Translations under genes and position numbers: made by a program
Shown here: piece by piece, positions 35,625 through 44,653 of the stretch
How positions within the stretch are numbered: the stretch's first letter is position 1
Layout of the letters: every line of letters begins with the position of its first letter
Notes under the pieces: model-generated
What the model saw: the letters and a program-made list of their open reading frames with translations, nothing else
Databases searched by the model: none
Told to the model about the DNA's origin: nothing
Assembly (NCBI GenBank): GCA_951813555.1
Contig: OX638344.1
Location: forward strand, 1,054,001-1,118,000
Length of the DNA stretch: 64,000 bases
Reading direction: 5' to 3'
From: an uncultured Acidimicrobiales bacterium
Lineage (GTDB): Bacteria > Actinomycetota > Acidimicrobiia > Acidimicrobiales > Bin134

Positions 35625-36003
35625 CCCTGATGGTCAAGGCCTCCTCAAGTGCTATCGAAGGAAAAAACTGGCCCACGAGGGGGACCTCTAGTTTGGGGTA
35701 GTAGCGAACTGTGATCCGAAGACGGCTGCCAGCGCCCCGGCTGCCCGCAATGTCCACACGGAGCCTGGCGGGGTCCAGCCCGGTAGCGGCCATGGCCGCG
35801 GCGGTAGCCGTCTCGGCGGTGGGATCGACCGCAGCTGCCCGCGCCGCCTCTCGGGCCGCGTGAACCACCAGGACGTGGTCGCGCACCAGCAGACCCACCT
35901 GAACCAGCGCCAGCATCGCAGCCAAGAGCAGGGGAAGCACCAAAGCGGTCTCGACGGCGGCCTGACCTCGCTCGCGGCACTGAACGCCGGTGTTCGTTGG
36001 CAA
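35617..36003 (-). CDS. TadE-like minor pilin
   Basis: About 128 residues. RERGQAAVETALVLPLLLAA is the TadE-type leader and hydrophobic helix with the invariant Glu after the cleavage region. A short periplasm-facing part follows (LRITVRYYPKLEVPLVG). Only a TTG at 36003 gives the full leader; the exact start is unsure. It is the last gene of the tad operon. It would be a minor pilin or assembly factor of the Flp pilus. Confidence 0.8.
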   Translation of the reverse strand: MPTNTGVQCRERGQAAVETALVLPLLLAAMLALVQVGLLVRDHVLVVHAAREAARAAAVDPTAETATAAAMAATGLDPARLRVDIAGSRGAGSRLRITVRYYPKLEVPLVGQFFPSIALEEALTIRVE

Positions 36004-36017
36004 CTCCGCTGCTCAGA

Positions 36018-36224
36018 TCAGCTCACAAGCCCGGTGATGTGGCGAAAGACAGCATCGAGCAGATTGGAGATGCGATTGGTCTTGGTGACCCAGGACACCA
36101 GCAGCATGGCCACCGCGGCTGCTCCCAACAAGATGAGGGCATACTCGGCGGTGGCCTGGCCTCGCTCGCCGCGGCGGCGGATCAGCCATGAATGCAAAGC
36201 GAACAGGAATCGGAACAGAATCAT
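36018..36224 (-). CDS. Flp-type pilin / DUF4244-like small membrane protein
   Basis: 68 residues. A basic N-terminus (SWLIRRRGERGQ) precedes ATAEYALILLGAAAVAMLLV, a type IV prepilin-like helix with Glu at the fifth position of the mature part. The size and the position between tadC and tadE make it the probable major pilin. Actinobacterial proteins of this form are often labelled DUF4244. No prepilin peptidase is in the window. Confidence 0.78.
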   Translation of the reverse strand: MILFRFLFALHSWLIRRRGERGQATAEYALILLGAAAVAMLLVSWVTKTNRISNLLDAVFRHITGLVS

Positions 36225-36273
36225 GCGGTGTACCTGTGTGGGAAGGACGCGACGGGGGAAGAGGGGATCAGGA

Positions 36274-36978
36274 TCACTGGCGCAGGGTGGTGAGGGACTC
36301 GGCCAAAACCGGACCCAAGGTGAGTAGGATGAACGCGGGCAGAACGCAGGTCACCAAGGGAAGCAGCAGCCGCAGGGGCAGGCGACGAGCCCGTTCCTCG
36401 GCACGGCGGCGGCGCAAAAGGCGGCTGTCGGCGGCAAGTTGCTCCAAGGCAGGCTCCAACTCGGCGCCGTAGCGGTCGCCGTCGATCAGCACCCTGACCA
36501 GAGGGCGCACCGGCTCGCCGACGGTATCGGGCAGCGGTTCCAGCGCGTCGGCGAGGCGTTGGCCGGCGTGAGCCCGCTGGGCGGCCCCAGCCAGCCCAAG
36601 GCCCACTGGACCGAAGAGGCGCTCCCCTACCGCGGCCACGGCCAGATGAACATTGAGTCCCGACGAGATGGCCAGCCGGAGCAGATCAATCGCTTCGGGG
36701 AGTTCCTCGATGATCTCTGCCTGTAGGCGACGCTTTTGATGAGCCCGTCGGCGATGGGGGGCGATCCACATCATCAGCCCCATGCCGACGCCGAGCCCGG
36801 GATGCACGGCCAGCGCAATCACGGCGGCCGTTGCCAACCCCGAGGCACGAGCGATTTTCGACGAGCGGGCTTGCGGTGGAGCCGGGGAGGGAGACCGAAC
36901 TAGGCGAGGCCTGGTCTGCCATCCCCACAACAGAACCACGGCTGCCCACAGCAAACCCAATGCAATGGAAAGGGCCAT
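36274..36978 (-). CDS. tadC: TadC-like type II secretion F domain protein
   Basis: About 234 residues from the ATG at 36978 (MALSIALGLLWAA), one nucleotide after the tadB stop. Hydrophobic segments lie at the N-terminus and at residues about 55-75, with a C-terminal LRLLLPLVTCVLPAFILL. The cytoplasmic T2SSF core contains LPEAIDLLRLAISSGLNVHL. It would form the inner-membrane platform of the Flp pilus with TadB. Confidence 0.83.
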   Translation of the reverse strand: MALSIALGLLWAAVVLLWGWQTRPRLVRSPSPAPPQARSSKIARASGLATAAVIALAVHPGLGVGMGLMMWIAPHRRRAHQKRRLQAEIIEELPEAIDLLRLAISSGLNVHLAVAAVGERLFGPVGLGLAGAAQRAHAGQRLADALEPLPDTVGEPVRPLVRVLIDGDRYGAELEPALEQLAADSRLLRRRRAEERARRLPLRLLLPLVTCVLPAFILLTLGPVLAESLTTLRQ

Positions 36979-36979
36979 A

Positions 36980-37750
36980 TCAATCGCGGGAATCGATGAT
37001 CCGGCGCATCCACAGCGCGCCGATCGCATCGAGGCTCAGCCCGCCGGCGAGAATCGCCAAGCCGAGGCGGGTAGTGAACAGGAAGCTGGCCCAATGGTCG
37101 CCCACCCCAGCCGACAAGAGCATGAACCCGACGGGCAGCGCCGCTATCATCATGGCCGACACCCGGGCTTGCGAGGTGAGCGAGCGCACTTCCAGCTCAA
37201 GTGCAGACCGATCCCGCAAGGTGGCGGCCACACCGTCGATGGCCCGAGCTCGAGCCCCGCCTGCGGTGGCGGCAAAGGCCATCGCGGCCGCAGCCAGACC
37301 AGCACCGCTGCCGGAACGGCGACGGGCCCATCGGTCGAACACGTCGGCGCTGCGAAATCCTCGTTGAAGGTCGTCGGCCAACGACGCCACTTCGTTGTGC
37401 AGAGGCGGCGGGGTGCTGGAGGCGGCCTCCACCACGGCAGGTCCGAGCTGCAATCCGGTGCGCAGGCCGCGGGCGACGGCCTCCAGGAAACCGGGAAGCT
37501 GCGTTTCGATCGCTCGGTCGCGGCGATGTCGATTGGCTCTGAGCGCAACCACTGCGCCAACGACGAAGACAACCGTGCCCACCAGCGCACCGACCGCGCC
37601 GGCTTGCAGCGCACCGAAGCCGGCGCCAAGGAGGGCGACCGCTCCCATCCCCCGCCAGACCTGGGCCGAGGTCAGGGTCAGATCGGCCTGGGTGGCCATG
37701 GTTTGAACCCACCCGGCCACCGCGGTGATCGCGGTTCTGCGTCGGGTCAT
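36980..37750 (-). CDS. tadB: TadB-like type II secretion F domain protein
   Basis: About 256 residues from the ATG at 37750, which overlaps the tadA stop (ATGA). The frame upstream is an out-of-family artefact over tadA. The T2SSF core is LPGFLEAVARGLRTGLQLGP, with paired hydrophobic segments before it and near the C-terminus (SAMMIAALPVGFMLLSAGV). It is the platform protein paired with TadC. Confidence 0.84.
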   Translation of the reverse strand: MTRRRTAITAVAGWVQTMATQADLTLTSAQVWRGMGAVALLGAGFGALQAGAVGALVGTVVFVVGAVVALRANRHRRDRAIETQLPGFLEAVARGLRTGLQLGPAVVEAASSTPPPLHNEVASLADDLQRGFRSADVFDRWARRRSGSGAGLAAAAMAFAATAGGARARAIDGVAATLRDRSALELEVRSLTSQARVSAMMIAALPVGFMLLSAGVGDHWASFLFTTRLGLAILAGGLSLDAIGALWMRRIIDSRD

Positions 37751-38772
37751 TGCCCGAGCCAGCGGGAATCGGGTTCTGTCGCACCGGGGATCCGGGGCGA
37801 GACCGCCGGCAAGCGGTGCAACCGGTGCTCGTCGGCTATCTGGCATAGTTGAGGTCGGCTGCCGTCGTCGCGGGCACCAGAGCGGTCGATCACTGCCAGC
37901 GAGGTGATACGCCGCTGGCCATGGGGGCGGCGGGCAACATGGACCACCATGTCCAGCGCGGCGGTGATCTGCTCGCGCACCGCAGCCAGGGGCACGACGC
38001 CGCCGTCGAGCAGCACCATTGTCTCCAAGCGACTGATGGCGTCGGCCGGGCTGTTGGCATGGCAAGTGGACAGCGAGCCCTCGTGGCCGGTGTTCATGGC
38101 TTGGAGCATGTCGAGGGTCTCTGCTCCTCGGACTTCGCCGACGATGATGCGATCGGGCCTCATTCTCAGGGCGTTGCGCACCAGCTTGCGGATAGTCACG
38201 GGGGCCACCCCGTCGCTGTCAGCCGGCCGGGCCTCGAGGCGCACGACGTGATCGCTGGCCAAGGCCAACTCGGCGGCGTCCTCCACCGTCACTATCCGTT
38301 CTCCGGGGTCGATGGATGCCGCCATTGCATTCAGCAAGGTGGTCTTGCCGGCGCCGGTGCCGCCTGAGACCACAAGATTGCAGCGGGCGGCAACTGCCCA
38401 GCGCAGGGCAGCAACCACACCGGCAGGGGCAAAGTCGTCCAAGGGAATGGGGCGAACGGAGAATCGACGGATGGTCACATAGGGGCCATCCACCGCCACC
38501 GGCGGCACGACGGCGTTGAGCCGGGAGCCATCGGCCAGTCGGGTGTCCACCATCGGGGAGCTGCGGTCGATGCGTCGGCCCAACGGCGCTACCGTCTGCT
38601 CTATGAGCAGCTCGATGGTCTCGGTGTCCAGGATCGTGTTGGTGGCCTCCAAGCGACCGAGGCGCTCGATCCATACCGGTCCGGGCCCGTTGACCATGAT
38701 CTCCGACACCAACGGGTCGTGCAGAAACGGCTCGATGGCCTCGCGCCCTCCGCCACCGCGACTCCAAGCCAC
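37747..38772 (-). CDS. tadA: TadA/CpaF pilus assembly ATPase
   Basis: A 341-residue secretion ATPase from a GTG. Walker A is [18 protein letters not shown], the Asp box lies in [14 protein letters not shown], and Walker B with the His box is [20 protein letters not shown] plus [11 protein letters not shown]. It powers polymerisation of the Flp pilin. The N-terminal region is shorter than in long CpaF proteins. It follows tadZ and is coupled to tadB. Confidence 0.92.
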   Translation of the reverse strand: MAWSRGGGGREAIEPFLHDPLVSEIMVNGPGPVWIERLGRLEATNTILDTETIELLIEQTVAPLGRRIDRSSPMVDTRLADGSRLNAVVPPVAVDGPYVTIRRFSVRPIPLDDFAPAGVVAALRWAVAARCNLVVSGGTGAGKTTLLNAMAASIDPGERIVTVEDAAELALASDHVVRLEARPADSDGVAPVTIRKLVRNALRMRPDRIIVGEVRGAETLDMLQAMNTGHEGSLSTCHANSPADAISRLETMVLLDGGVVPLAAVREQITAALDMVVHVARRPHGQRRITSLAVIDRSGARDDGSRPQLCQIADEHRLHRLPAVSPRIPGATEPDSRWLGQ

Positions 38773-38784
38773 TGTTTGACTGCC

Positions 38785-39465
38785 TCAGATTTCCCCGGAC
38801 AGCCGACCGAGAGACTTGAGCGCGCCCTTGGGCACCCGCGTCCTCAACATCCCGGCGTCCACCGCACGAGCGATGTCAGGATCGACGGCGACGGTAGCGA
38901 GAACCGGCGCACCAATGGCCCGCTCGCAGTCGGACCGGGTCAGGGCCCGGCCTGCCTCGGTTACCAGCACCACTCCGCTGGGGCGGACCGGGAGCGAAAC
39001 CGCGCGGCGCAGGGCCAGGTAACATGGCCGGGTGACCAAAACTGACCGGTCGGCTTCGGCGGCCAACCGCCAGCGCAGCTCGTGTTCGCTCGAACTGTCG
39101 TCGGGCGGTTCGCCGGGAGTGCGCAGCACCCCCGCGTCCACTACCACAGTGGCGTCGGTGGTCAGCCATTCGACAAGCTCGTCGGCTCGTCGAGCGCCCA
39201 ACAGACCCTGTCCCCTCGAAAGCAGCGACAGGTTGGGGGTCAGCTCCTCGAGCACCCGTTCGAGCGAACAGGAGGCGAGATCGCTGCGAAGCCACTCGCT
39301 CAACCCCGACGAAGGTTCTGCACTTCCAAACACCGCGGGCAGATCACCGCAAAGGTCGATCAGCAGTACAGGCCGGTCTCGATCGTGAGCGGCATGTAGG
39401 CTGACGAGAGCCGCGATCACAGTTGTGCCAGAACCCCCCTTGGTTGACCAACAGGTCACCAGCAT
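38785..39465 (-). CDS. TadZ/CpaE-like ParA-family ATPase
   Basis: 226 residues with a deviant Walker A, TCWSTKGGSGTTVIAALVSL, and VLLIDLCGDLPAVFG as a ParA/MinD-like second motif. CpaE/TadZ proteins position the pilus machine at the pole. It is the first gene of the tad operon. The start ATG has GGAGG 5 nt upstream. The receiver-like N-terminal domain of longer CpaE proteins is absent. Confidence 0.8.
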   Translation of the reverse strand: MLVTCWSTKGGSGTTVIAALVSLHAAHDRDRPVLLIDLCGDLPAVFGSAEPSSGLSEWLRSDLASCSLERVLEELTPNLSLLSRGQGLLGARRADELVEWLTTDATVVVDAGVLRTPGEPPDDSSSEHELRWRLAAEADRSVLVTRPCYLALRRAVSLPVRPSGVVLVTEAGRALTRSDCERAIGAPVLATVAVDPDIARAVDAGMLRTRVPKGALKSLGRLSGEI

Positions 39466-39520
39466 GGAAACCTCCGCGACTTGATCACTTCGGCAAGGAA
39501 AGGGGAAGACAGAACAATCT

Positions 39521-40654
39521 ATGTTGAAAATGACTGATAATCAACAAAGATTTTCTGCTGGGCTCGATATTGGTCGTCTGCTCCGGCCGTTCGCTGGTCT
39601 CGTGGTGCCCGCGGCAGCGGTGATCGCTGCCCTCGCGGTAGGAGCCATTCTCCTAGGGGTTTTCGGAGCCAATCCCCTCACCGGCTACCGGGCTTTGTTG
39701 TCCGGGGCATTCGGAGGTCCAGACGAACTGGCCGCCACCGCTCTCAAGTCCATTCCGCTGATGCTGGTGGGCGTCGGAATCTGCATCGCATTCCGCACTG
39801 GCGTCATCAACATCGGGGGCGAGGGACAGATAATCATGGGTGCCATAGTGGCGACCCTGGTGGCACTGGCGCTGCCCGATGTCCCCCGCCCCATCCTGGT
39901 ACCGCTGGTGATGATTGCCGGCGGTGTCGGCGGAGGGATATGGGGGGCCATCCCCGGAGCGCTGAAGGCCTACAGCGGGGTCAACGAGATCCTCAGCACA
40001 ATTATGATGAACATCATCGCCGGATTCTTCATGAGCTTTTTGCTGGAGGACTGGCTCATCGAACCCGGCGCCATCAGGATCCAGCAGACCAAGCGACTGA
40101 GTCAAAATGCCGACCTGCCCATCTTGCCGGGGGGAACGCGCCTGCATTTGGGCATCGTGGTGGCACTGATTGTGGCCATTCTGGGGTACCTGCTGCTGTT
40201 CCGCAGCAGCCTGGGCATGCGCTTGCGGGCGGTGGGCCACAACCCCCATGCCTCCCGCGCCGCAGGCATGAAGGTTGAGATGAGCATCACCCAGGCCTTG
40301 GCCTTCAGCGGCGCCTGCGCCGGAATCGCCGGGGCGGTGCTGGTGTTCGGCAGCGAGTCGCATCGCTTGATCGGCGAAGGCGGGCCCCTGGCATTCACCC
40401 AGAGCGCGGGGTTCAACGGGATCGTGACCGCATTGTTCGGAGGGCTGCACCCGCTGTTCACGGTGCTGTCTTCCTATCTGTTCGGCGGGATGCTGGCCGG
40501 AGGCATCTCCCTGCAAAGAGTGGTGCAGGTGCCACAGGCGCTGGTTATCGCCCTCAACGGCGTGGTGGTGGTCTTCGTGGTGGGCAGCCTCAAGCTCAGA
40601 GCCCGGGTGCAGCGATGGGCTGAGGGAGATATCCAAATGGAGGATCGGGCATGA
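39521..40654 (+). CDS. BMP-type nucleoside ABC transporter permease 1
   Basis: A 377-residue permease of the branched-chain-permease-like (YufP/BmpB) group. FRTGVINIGGEGQIIMGAIV and YSGVNEILSTIMMNIIAGFF are its signatures, among eight to ten hydrophobic segments. AAGGGGAAG lies upstream of the ATG. It overlaps the second permease by 4 nt. With the second permease, the lipoprotein and the ATPase it should import purine nucleosides or related compounds. It is divergent from tadZ. Confidence 0.88.
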   Translation: MLKMTDNQQRFSAGLDIGRLLRPFAGLVVPAAAVIAALAVGAILLGVFGANPLTGYRALLSGAFGGPDELAATALKSIPLMLVGVGICIAFRTGVINIGGEGQIIMGAIVATLVALALPDVPRPILVPLVMIAGGVGGGIWGAIPGALKAYSGVNEILSTIMMNIIAGFFMSFLLEDWLIEPGAIRIQQTKRLSQNADLPILPGGTRLHLGIVVALIVAILGYLLLFRSSLGMRLRAVGHNPHASRAAGMKVEMSITQALAFSGACAGIAGAVLVFGSESHRLIGEGGPLAFTQSAGFNGIVTALFGGLHPLFTVLSSYLFGGMLAGGISLQRVVQVPQALVIALNGVVVVFVVGSLKLRARVQRWAEGDIQMEDRA

Positions 40655-41586
40655 ACGATTTCTTCACCGTCTCCATCATCATTGCCACATTGGCATCAGG
40701 CATTCGGCTAGCTGTGCCCTTCTTGCTAGCCGCGCTGGGCGAGGCAGTGGGCCAGCGGGCCGGGGTGCTCAACCTGGGCGTGGAAGGGGTCATGCTCATC
40801 GGCGCATTCTCCGCCTACTACGCCGCTTTGGAAACAGGCAGCGCCGCCTTTGGGCTACTTATGGGGCTCGCTTCGGGAGTGGCGATGGGCCTCGTCTATG
40901 CCTTGATCACCGTGGTGATGCACGCCGAACAGGGCATCAGCGGAATCGGGATCTATCTGTTCGGCTTGGGCTTCACCGACTTGCTGTTCCAAAAACAGGT
41001 GGGCACCCCGAAGCCGATCAGCGGATTGCAGGCCAAGCCATTCGACTGGCTGGCCGAGGACACCGGGCGGGCGGGCGAACTGCTGTTCAGCCACACGGTG
41101 CTGACCTATGTGGCCTTCTTGCTGGTGCCGGTGGTGTATTGGCTCATCACCCGGACCACCTTCGGCCTGAACGTGCGGGCCGTCGGAGAAAACCCCCAAG
41201 CGGCCGACACGCTAGGGGTGAGCGTGAACGGAATCCGCACTGCGGCCATCGTCATCGGCAATACCATGGCCGGATTGGCTGGAGCGGCTCTGGCCTTGGA
41301 GATCGGGATATTCCAGCAGAATCTCACCGCCGGCCGAGGGTTCATCGCCATAGCACTGGTGTATTTCGGAGCGTGGCGCCCCGTTGGCGTCATGGCCGGC
41401 TCGCTGCTCTTCGGGATCGTTTCGTCCACCGTGCTTCAGCTTCAAGTCCAAGATGTCATCTCGGGATCAGTCTCATCGATCGCCAACATGGCCCCTGCCG
41501 TCTTGACAGTGATCGTGCTGGTGGTGGTAAGTCGGCGCATCGGCCAACCGGCTGCTCTCACCCGACCGTTCACGCGAGACAGCTGA
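40651..41586 (+). CDS. BMP-type nucleoside ABC transporter permease 2
   Basis: A 311-residue permease of the YufQ group. It shows AVGQRAGVLNLGVEGVMLIG, AEQGISGIGIYLFGLGFTDL and NLTAGRGFIAIALVYFGAW. It pairs with the permease at 39521; the ATGA overlap shows coupled translation. The stretch to the next gene (121 bp) may carry a second promoter, since a TAGTGT hexamer lies at about 41645. Confidence 0.88.
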   Translation: MNDFFTVSIIIATLASGIRLAVPFLLAALGEAVGQRAGVLNLGVEGVMLIGAFSAYYAALETGSAAFGLLMGLASGVAMGLVYALITVVMHAEQGISGIGIYLFGLGFTDLLFQKQVGTPKPISGLQAKPFDWLAEDTGRAGELLFSHTVLTYVAFLLVPVVYWLITRTTFGLNVRAVGENPQAADTLGVSVNGIRTAAIVIGNTMAGLAGAALALEIGIFQQNLTAGRGFIAIALVYFGAWRPVGVMAGSLLFGIVSSTVLQLQVQDVISGSVSSIANMAPAVLTVIVLVVVSRRIGQPAALTRPFTRDS

Positions 41587-41707
41587 CCAGAGGCCGTGCA
41601 GGGGGGAAAAGGGATTCGCGAGAAACAGCGCAGTGAATTTTGGCTAGTGTTTACAGATCGACATGGGATGCCGTGATAGGCACGAATCCCAGGGAGGGAA
41701 TAGAAGA

Positions 41708-42886
41708 ATGAAACCTCGACTCGTGTTCAAACTGCTCCTTGCTCTGCTAGCGGTATTCGCTTTAGCGGTGGCCGGGTGCGGCAACGACGATGACGATGCT
41801 CCTGCGGCTGAACCGGCACCGGCTCCCGCAGAGGAAGAGGCCCCCATGGAGGAAGAGGCCCCCATGGAAGAAGAGGCCCCCATGGAAGAAGAGGCCCCCA
41901 TGGAAGAAGAGGCCCCCATGGAAGAAGAGGCCCCCATGGAGGAAGAAGCTCCCATGGAGGAAGAAGCTCCCATGGAGGAAGAAGCTCCCATGGAGCCATT
42001 CCGCGTCGCGGTGGTGGCGCCTAGCGCTAGCAACGACCTGGCATTCACCCAGAGCATGTTCGACGCGGTTAACGCCCTCGTGGATTCTGGGCAAATCGCT
42101 GAGTTTGCCATCACCGACGGCACCTTCATCGTGGAGGACGCCGGCGCAGCTATTCGGGGCTATGCCGACGAGGGCTACGACCTGGTCATTGCCCACGGCT
42201 CCCAGTACGGCGGCCCACTCCAAGAGATCGCCCCGGACTTCCCCGATGTATCGTTCGCCTGGGGCACCGCGGTTGATACCTTCGGCTTGCCCAACGTGTA
42301 CTCCTATTCGGTTCGCTCCGACCTGGGTGGTTACGTCAACGGCGTGGTCGCGGCTCAGCTCACGGAGAGCAACGTGATCGGCGTTATCGGTCCCATCGAG
42401 GTGGGCGACGCCAAGCTCTACGTCGACGGGTTCGCGACTGGGGCCACGGCTCAGAATCCCGATGTAGAGGTCAACATCGTCTACACCGGCTCATTCGCCG
42501 ACGTAGCGTTGGCCGCTGAGGCCGCCCAATCGCACATCTCGGCAGGAGCCGACGTGCTGACCGGCTCGGCCCAGATGGTGGTGGGCGCCACCGGGGTTGC
42601 CCAGGAGAACGGCGTACTATGGTTCGGCACCCAGGCCAACCAGACCCCCCTCGGTGAAGACATCGTGGTCGCCTCGCAGGTGTACCGCTGGGAGGTAGTG
42701 CTTTCCCAGGTCGTCGAGCAGGTCAAGGCGGGCACTCTCGGAGGCGAGACCTTCATCATGACCTTCGAAGGCGGCGGACTGGACATCCAGTTCAACGACG
42801 CGATGGACATCCCCGCCGACGTGTTGGCCTCAGCCCAGGCGACCATCGACGGTCTGTCCGACGGGTCAATCTCCACCGGGCAGTAG
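41708..42886 (+). CDS. BMP/Med family nucleoside-binding lipoprotein with EEEAPM tandem repeat
   Basis: A 392-residue substrate-binding lipoprotein. The signal ends in the lipobox AVAGC at about residues 20-24. Next is a tether of nine perfect EEEAPM hexapeptides, then the BMP domain (PFRVAVVAPSASNDLAFTQS; DLVIAHGSQYGGPLQEIA). GGAGGG precedes the ATG at 41708. It captures the ligand outside the membrane for the two permeases. The acidic repeat tether is unusual in length and should be variable between strains. The gene lies between permeases and ATPase, whereas in many BMP operons it is first. Confidence 0.9.
   Translation: MKPRLVFKLLLALLAVFALAVAGCGNDDDDAPAAEPAPAPAEEEAPMEEEAPMEEEAPMEEEAPMEEEAPMEEEAPMEEEAPMEEEAPMEEEAPMEPFRVAVVAPSASNDLAFTQSMFDAVNALVDSGQIAEFAITDGTFIVEDAGAAIRGYADEGYDLVIAHGSQYGGPLQEIAPDFPDVSFAWGTAVDTFGLPNVYSYSVRSDLGGYVNGVVAAQLTESNVIGVIGPIEVGDAKLYVDGFATGATAQNPDVEVNIVYTGSFADVALAAEAAQSHISAGADVLTGSAQMVVGATGVAQENGVLWFGTQANQTPLGEDIVVASQVYRWEVVLSQVVEQVKAGTLGGETFIMTFEGGGLDIQFNDAMDIPADVLASAQATIDGLSDGSISTGQ
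41831..41992 (+). repeat. 18-bp coding tandem repeat, 9 copies (EEEAPM)
   Basis: Nine in-frame copies. The first six use GAGGCCCCCATG and the last three GAAGCTCCCATG, so the array expanded in two blocks. Confidence 0.95.
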
Positions 42887-42925
42887 TCCCCCAACACTGG
42901 TGGTCGCTACGGCCAATGATCGAAC

Positions 42926-44482
42926 ATGAGCTCTGACTCGGCAGCACCGAGGACGGAACCGATGCTGGAGATGCAAGGCATCACCAAGCGGTTCCCCGGC
43001 GTCGTCGCCAACGAAGACGTCGACTTCACGGTGCTGCCGGGTCAGGTTCATACCCTGCTGGGGGAGAATGGGGCGGGCAAGAGCACGCTGGTCAAGATCC
43101 TCTACGGGCTCTACCATCCCGACGAGGGGTCGATCACCTTCGAAGGCTCCCCCGTCAATATCTACTCGCCTTCGGTGGCCATCCGCACCGGCATCGGCAT
43201 GATCCACCAGCACTTCATGTTGGTGGACACGCTGACCGTGGCTGAGAACGTGGCCCTCGGACTGGGCAAACCACTGGGACTTGCCAATTTGCAGCCGATC
43301 CGCCGGCGCATCCGGGAGGTGTCCGAGGAGTTCGGCCTGCACGTCGATCCTGACACCTATATCTGGCAGATGGCCGTGGGTGAGCGGCAGCGAGCCGAGA
43401 TCCTCAAGGCGCTCTACCGCAACGTGAGGCTTCTGGTGCTGGATGAACCCACCGCGGTGCTTACACCGCCCGAGGTAACCGACCTGTTCGTCACCCTCCG
43501 GCAGCTCACTGCCGACGGAAGGGGGCTGGTGTTCATCTCCCACAAGCTGAACGAGGTAATGGAGATCTCCGACGAGATCACCGTGCTGCGCGACGGCAAG
43601 GTGTCGGGACGCACTACCCCCGCGGAATCCAGCAGGGAGTCGCTGGCCATGATGATGGTGGGACGACCGGTGGAGTTTACCCGCACCATCGCCGACCAAA
43701 CCCCGGGCGAGCCCAAGCTGGAGGTGCAGAACCTGCGGGTCCGAGGCGACCGCGGCGAGTTGGCCGTGCATGACGTGAACATCGACGTGCGGGCCGGCGA
43801 GATCGTGGGGATCGTGGGGGTGTCGGGCAATGGGCAGCGAGAGCTGGCCGAAGCCATCATCGGGCTGCGGGAGATCGAGTCGGGCCAAGTCAATGTAGAC
43901 GGCGATCCGGTGAAGACGCCCACCCCCAAGCACGTGCGGGCGATGGGGCTGGCCTACGTGCCTGAGGAGCGCATGAAGTACGGAAGCATTGGTGATTTCA
44001 CCGTGGCCGAAAATCTGATCTTGGTGGATTATGACCAGGCACCGTACGTCCGCAACGGATTGCTGAGCTTCAACTCCATCGAAGAGCGCAGCGAGCAGTT
44101 GGTGGGCGATTACTCCATTCGCACCCCGAACACCAGCACCCTCACTCGCAAGCTGTCGGGAGGCAACATCCAAAAGGTGGTGATTGCCCGAGAGTTCAGC
44201 GGTGGTGCGGAAACGCTGCTGGTCGCCCAGCCCACCCGGGGCATCGACATCGGCGCGGCAGAGTACATCCACGAGCAGCTATTGATCCAGCGGTCGCAGG
44301 GCAAGGCCATCTTGTTGATCAGCGAGGACTTGGACGAGGTGATGGCACTGTCGGACCGGCTAGTGGTGATGTACGAGGGGTCGGTGATGGGGCGGGTGAG
44401 CCGGGAAGAGGCGACCATCGAACAGGTGGGGCTGCTGATGAGCGGCGTGGGCGAGCTGGAGATTTCGCCAGTAGCGGGATAA
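42926..44482 (+). CDS. BMP-type nucleoside ABC transporter ATP-binding protein
   Basis: A 518-residue ATPase with two ABC domains. The first has Walker A LLGENGAGKSTLVKILYGL, a signature region around QMAVGERQRAEILKALYR, and Walker B LLVLDEPTAVLTP. The second has a degenerate Walker A (VGVSGNGQRELAEAI) and the signature LSGGNIQKVVIAREF, followed by LLVAQPTRGIDIGA. This asymmetric pattern is normal for the RbsA/YufO sugar and nucleoside group. It energises the importer encoded by the three preceding genes. Confidence 0.92.
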   Translation: MSSDSAAPRTEPMLEMQGITKRFPGVVANEDVDFTVLPGQVHTLLGENGAGKSTLVKILYGLYHPDEGSITFEGSPVNIYSPSVAIRTGIGMIHQHFMLVDTLTVAENVALGLGKPLGLANLQPIRRRIREVSEEFGLHVDPDTYIWQMAVGERQRAEILKALYRNVRLLVLDEPTAVLTPPEVTDLFVTLRQLTADGRGLVFISHKLNEVMEISDEITVLRDGKVSGRTTPAESSRESLAMMMVGRPVEFTRTIADQTPGEPKLEVQNLRVRGDRGELAVHDVNIDVRAGEIVGIVGVSGNGQRELAEAIIGLREIESGQVNVDGDPVKTPTPKHVRAMGLAYVPEERMKYGSIGDFTVAENLILVDYDQAPYVRNGLLSFNSIEERSEQLVGDYSIRTPNTSTLTRKLSGGNIQKVVIAREFSGGAETLLVAQPTRGIDIGAAEYIHEQLLIQRSQGKAILLISEDLDEVMALSDRLVVMYEGSVMGRVSREEATIEQVGLLMSGVGELEISPVAG

Positions 44483-44520
44483 GCAAGCCTGGGCCGACTA
44501 GGTGAATCGCCATTAGGCTG

Positions 44521-44536
44521 ACCTCCCCTGGGAGGT
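44521..44536 (+). promoter_or_regulatory. Hairpin-forming leader overlapping the 5' end of tRNA-Sec
   Basis: ACCTCCC-CT-GGGAGGT is a perfect 7-bp inverted repeat. Its right arm overlaps the first bases of the tRNA, so the leader could compete with the 3' acceptor strand. It may be a processing signal or chance. Confidence 0.3.
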
Positions 44537-44623
44537 GTCTGAGTACCTGGTGGGCTCCCCCGCCTTCAAAGCGGGTGGGACGGGCGATCCCCGTCCGGCG
44601 GGTTCGATTCCCGTCCACCTCCG
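44531..44623 (+). tRNA. selC: tRNA-Sec (selenocysteine, anticodon UCA)
   Basis: The acceptor GGAGGTG (44531-44537) pairs with CACCTCC (44616-44622), with discriminator G. The anticodon loop CTTCAAA is closed by CCCGC/GCGGG and gives UCA at 44566-44568, which reads UGA. A long GC-rich variable arm (ACGGGCGATCCCCGT) and a GGTTCGATTCC T-loop follow. The 93-nt length, long extra arm and UCA anticodon together identify tRNA-Sec rather than tRNA-Ser. selA is at 62821. Confidence 0.93.
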
Positions 44624-44653
44624 CTACGCGCGAAACCGATGGGGCGGACTGCG

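Noticed and set aside
42866..44272. 468-codon minus-strand frame
   Set aside because: Antisense to the ABC transporter ATPase, whose Walker and signature motifs are intact.
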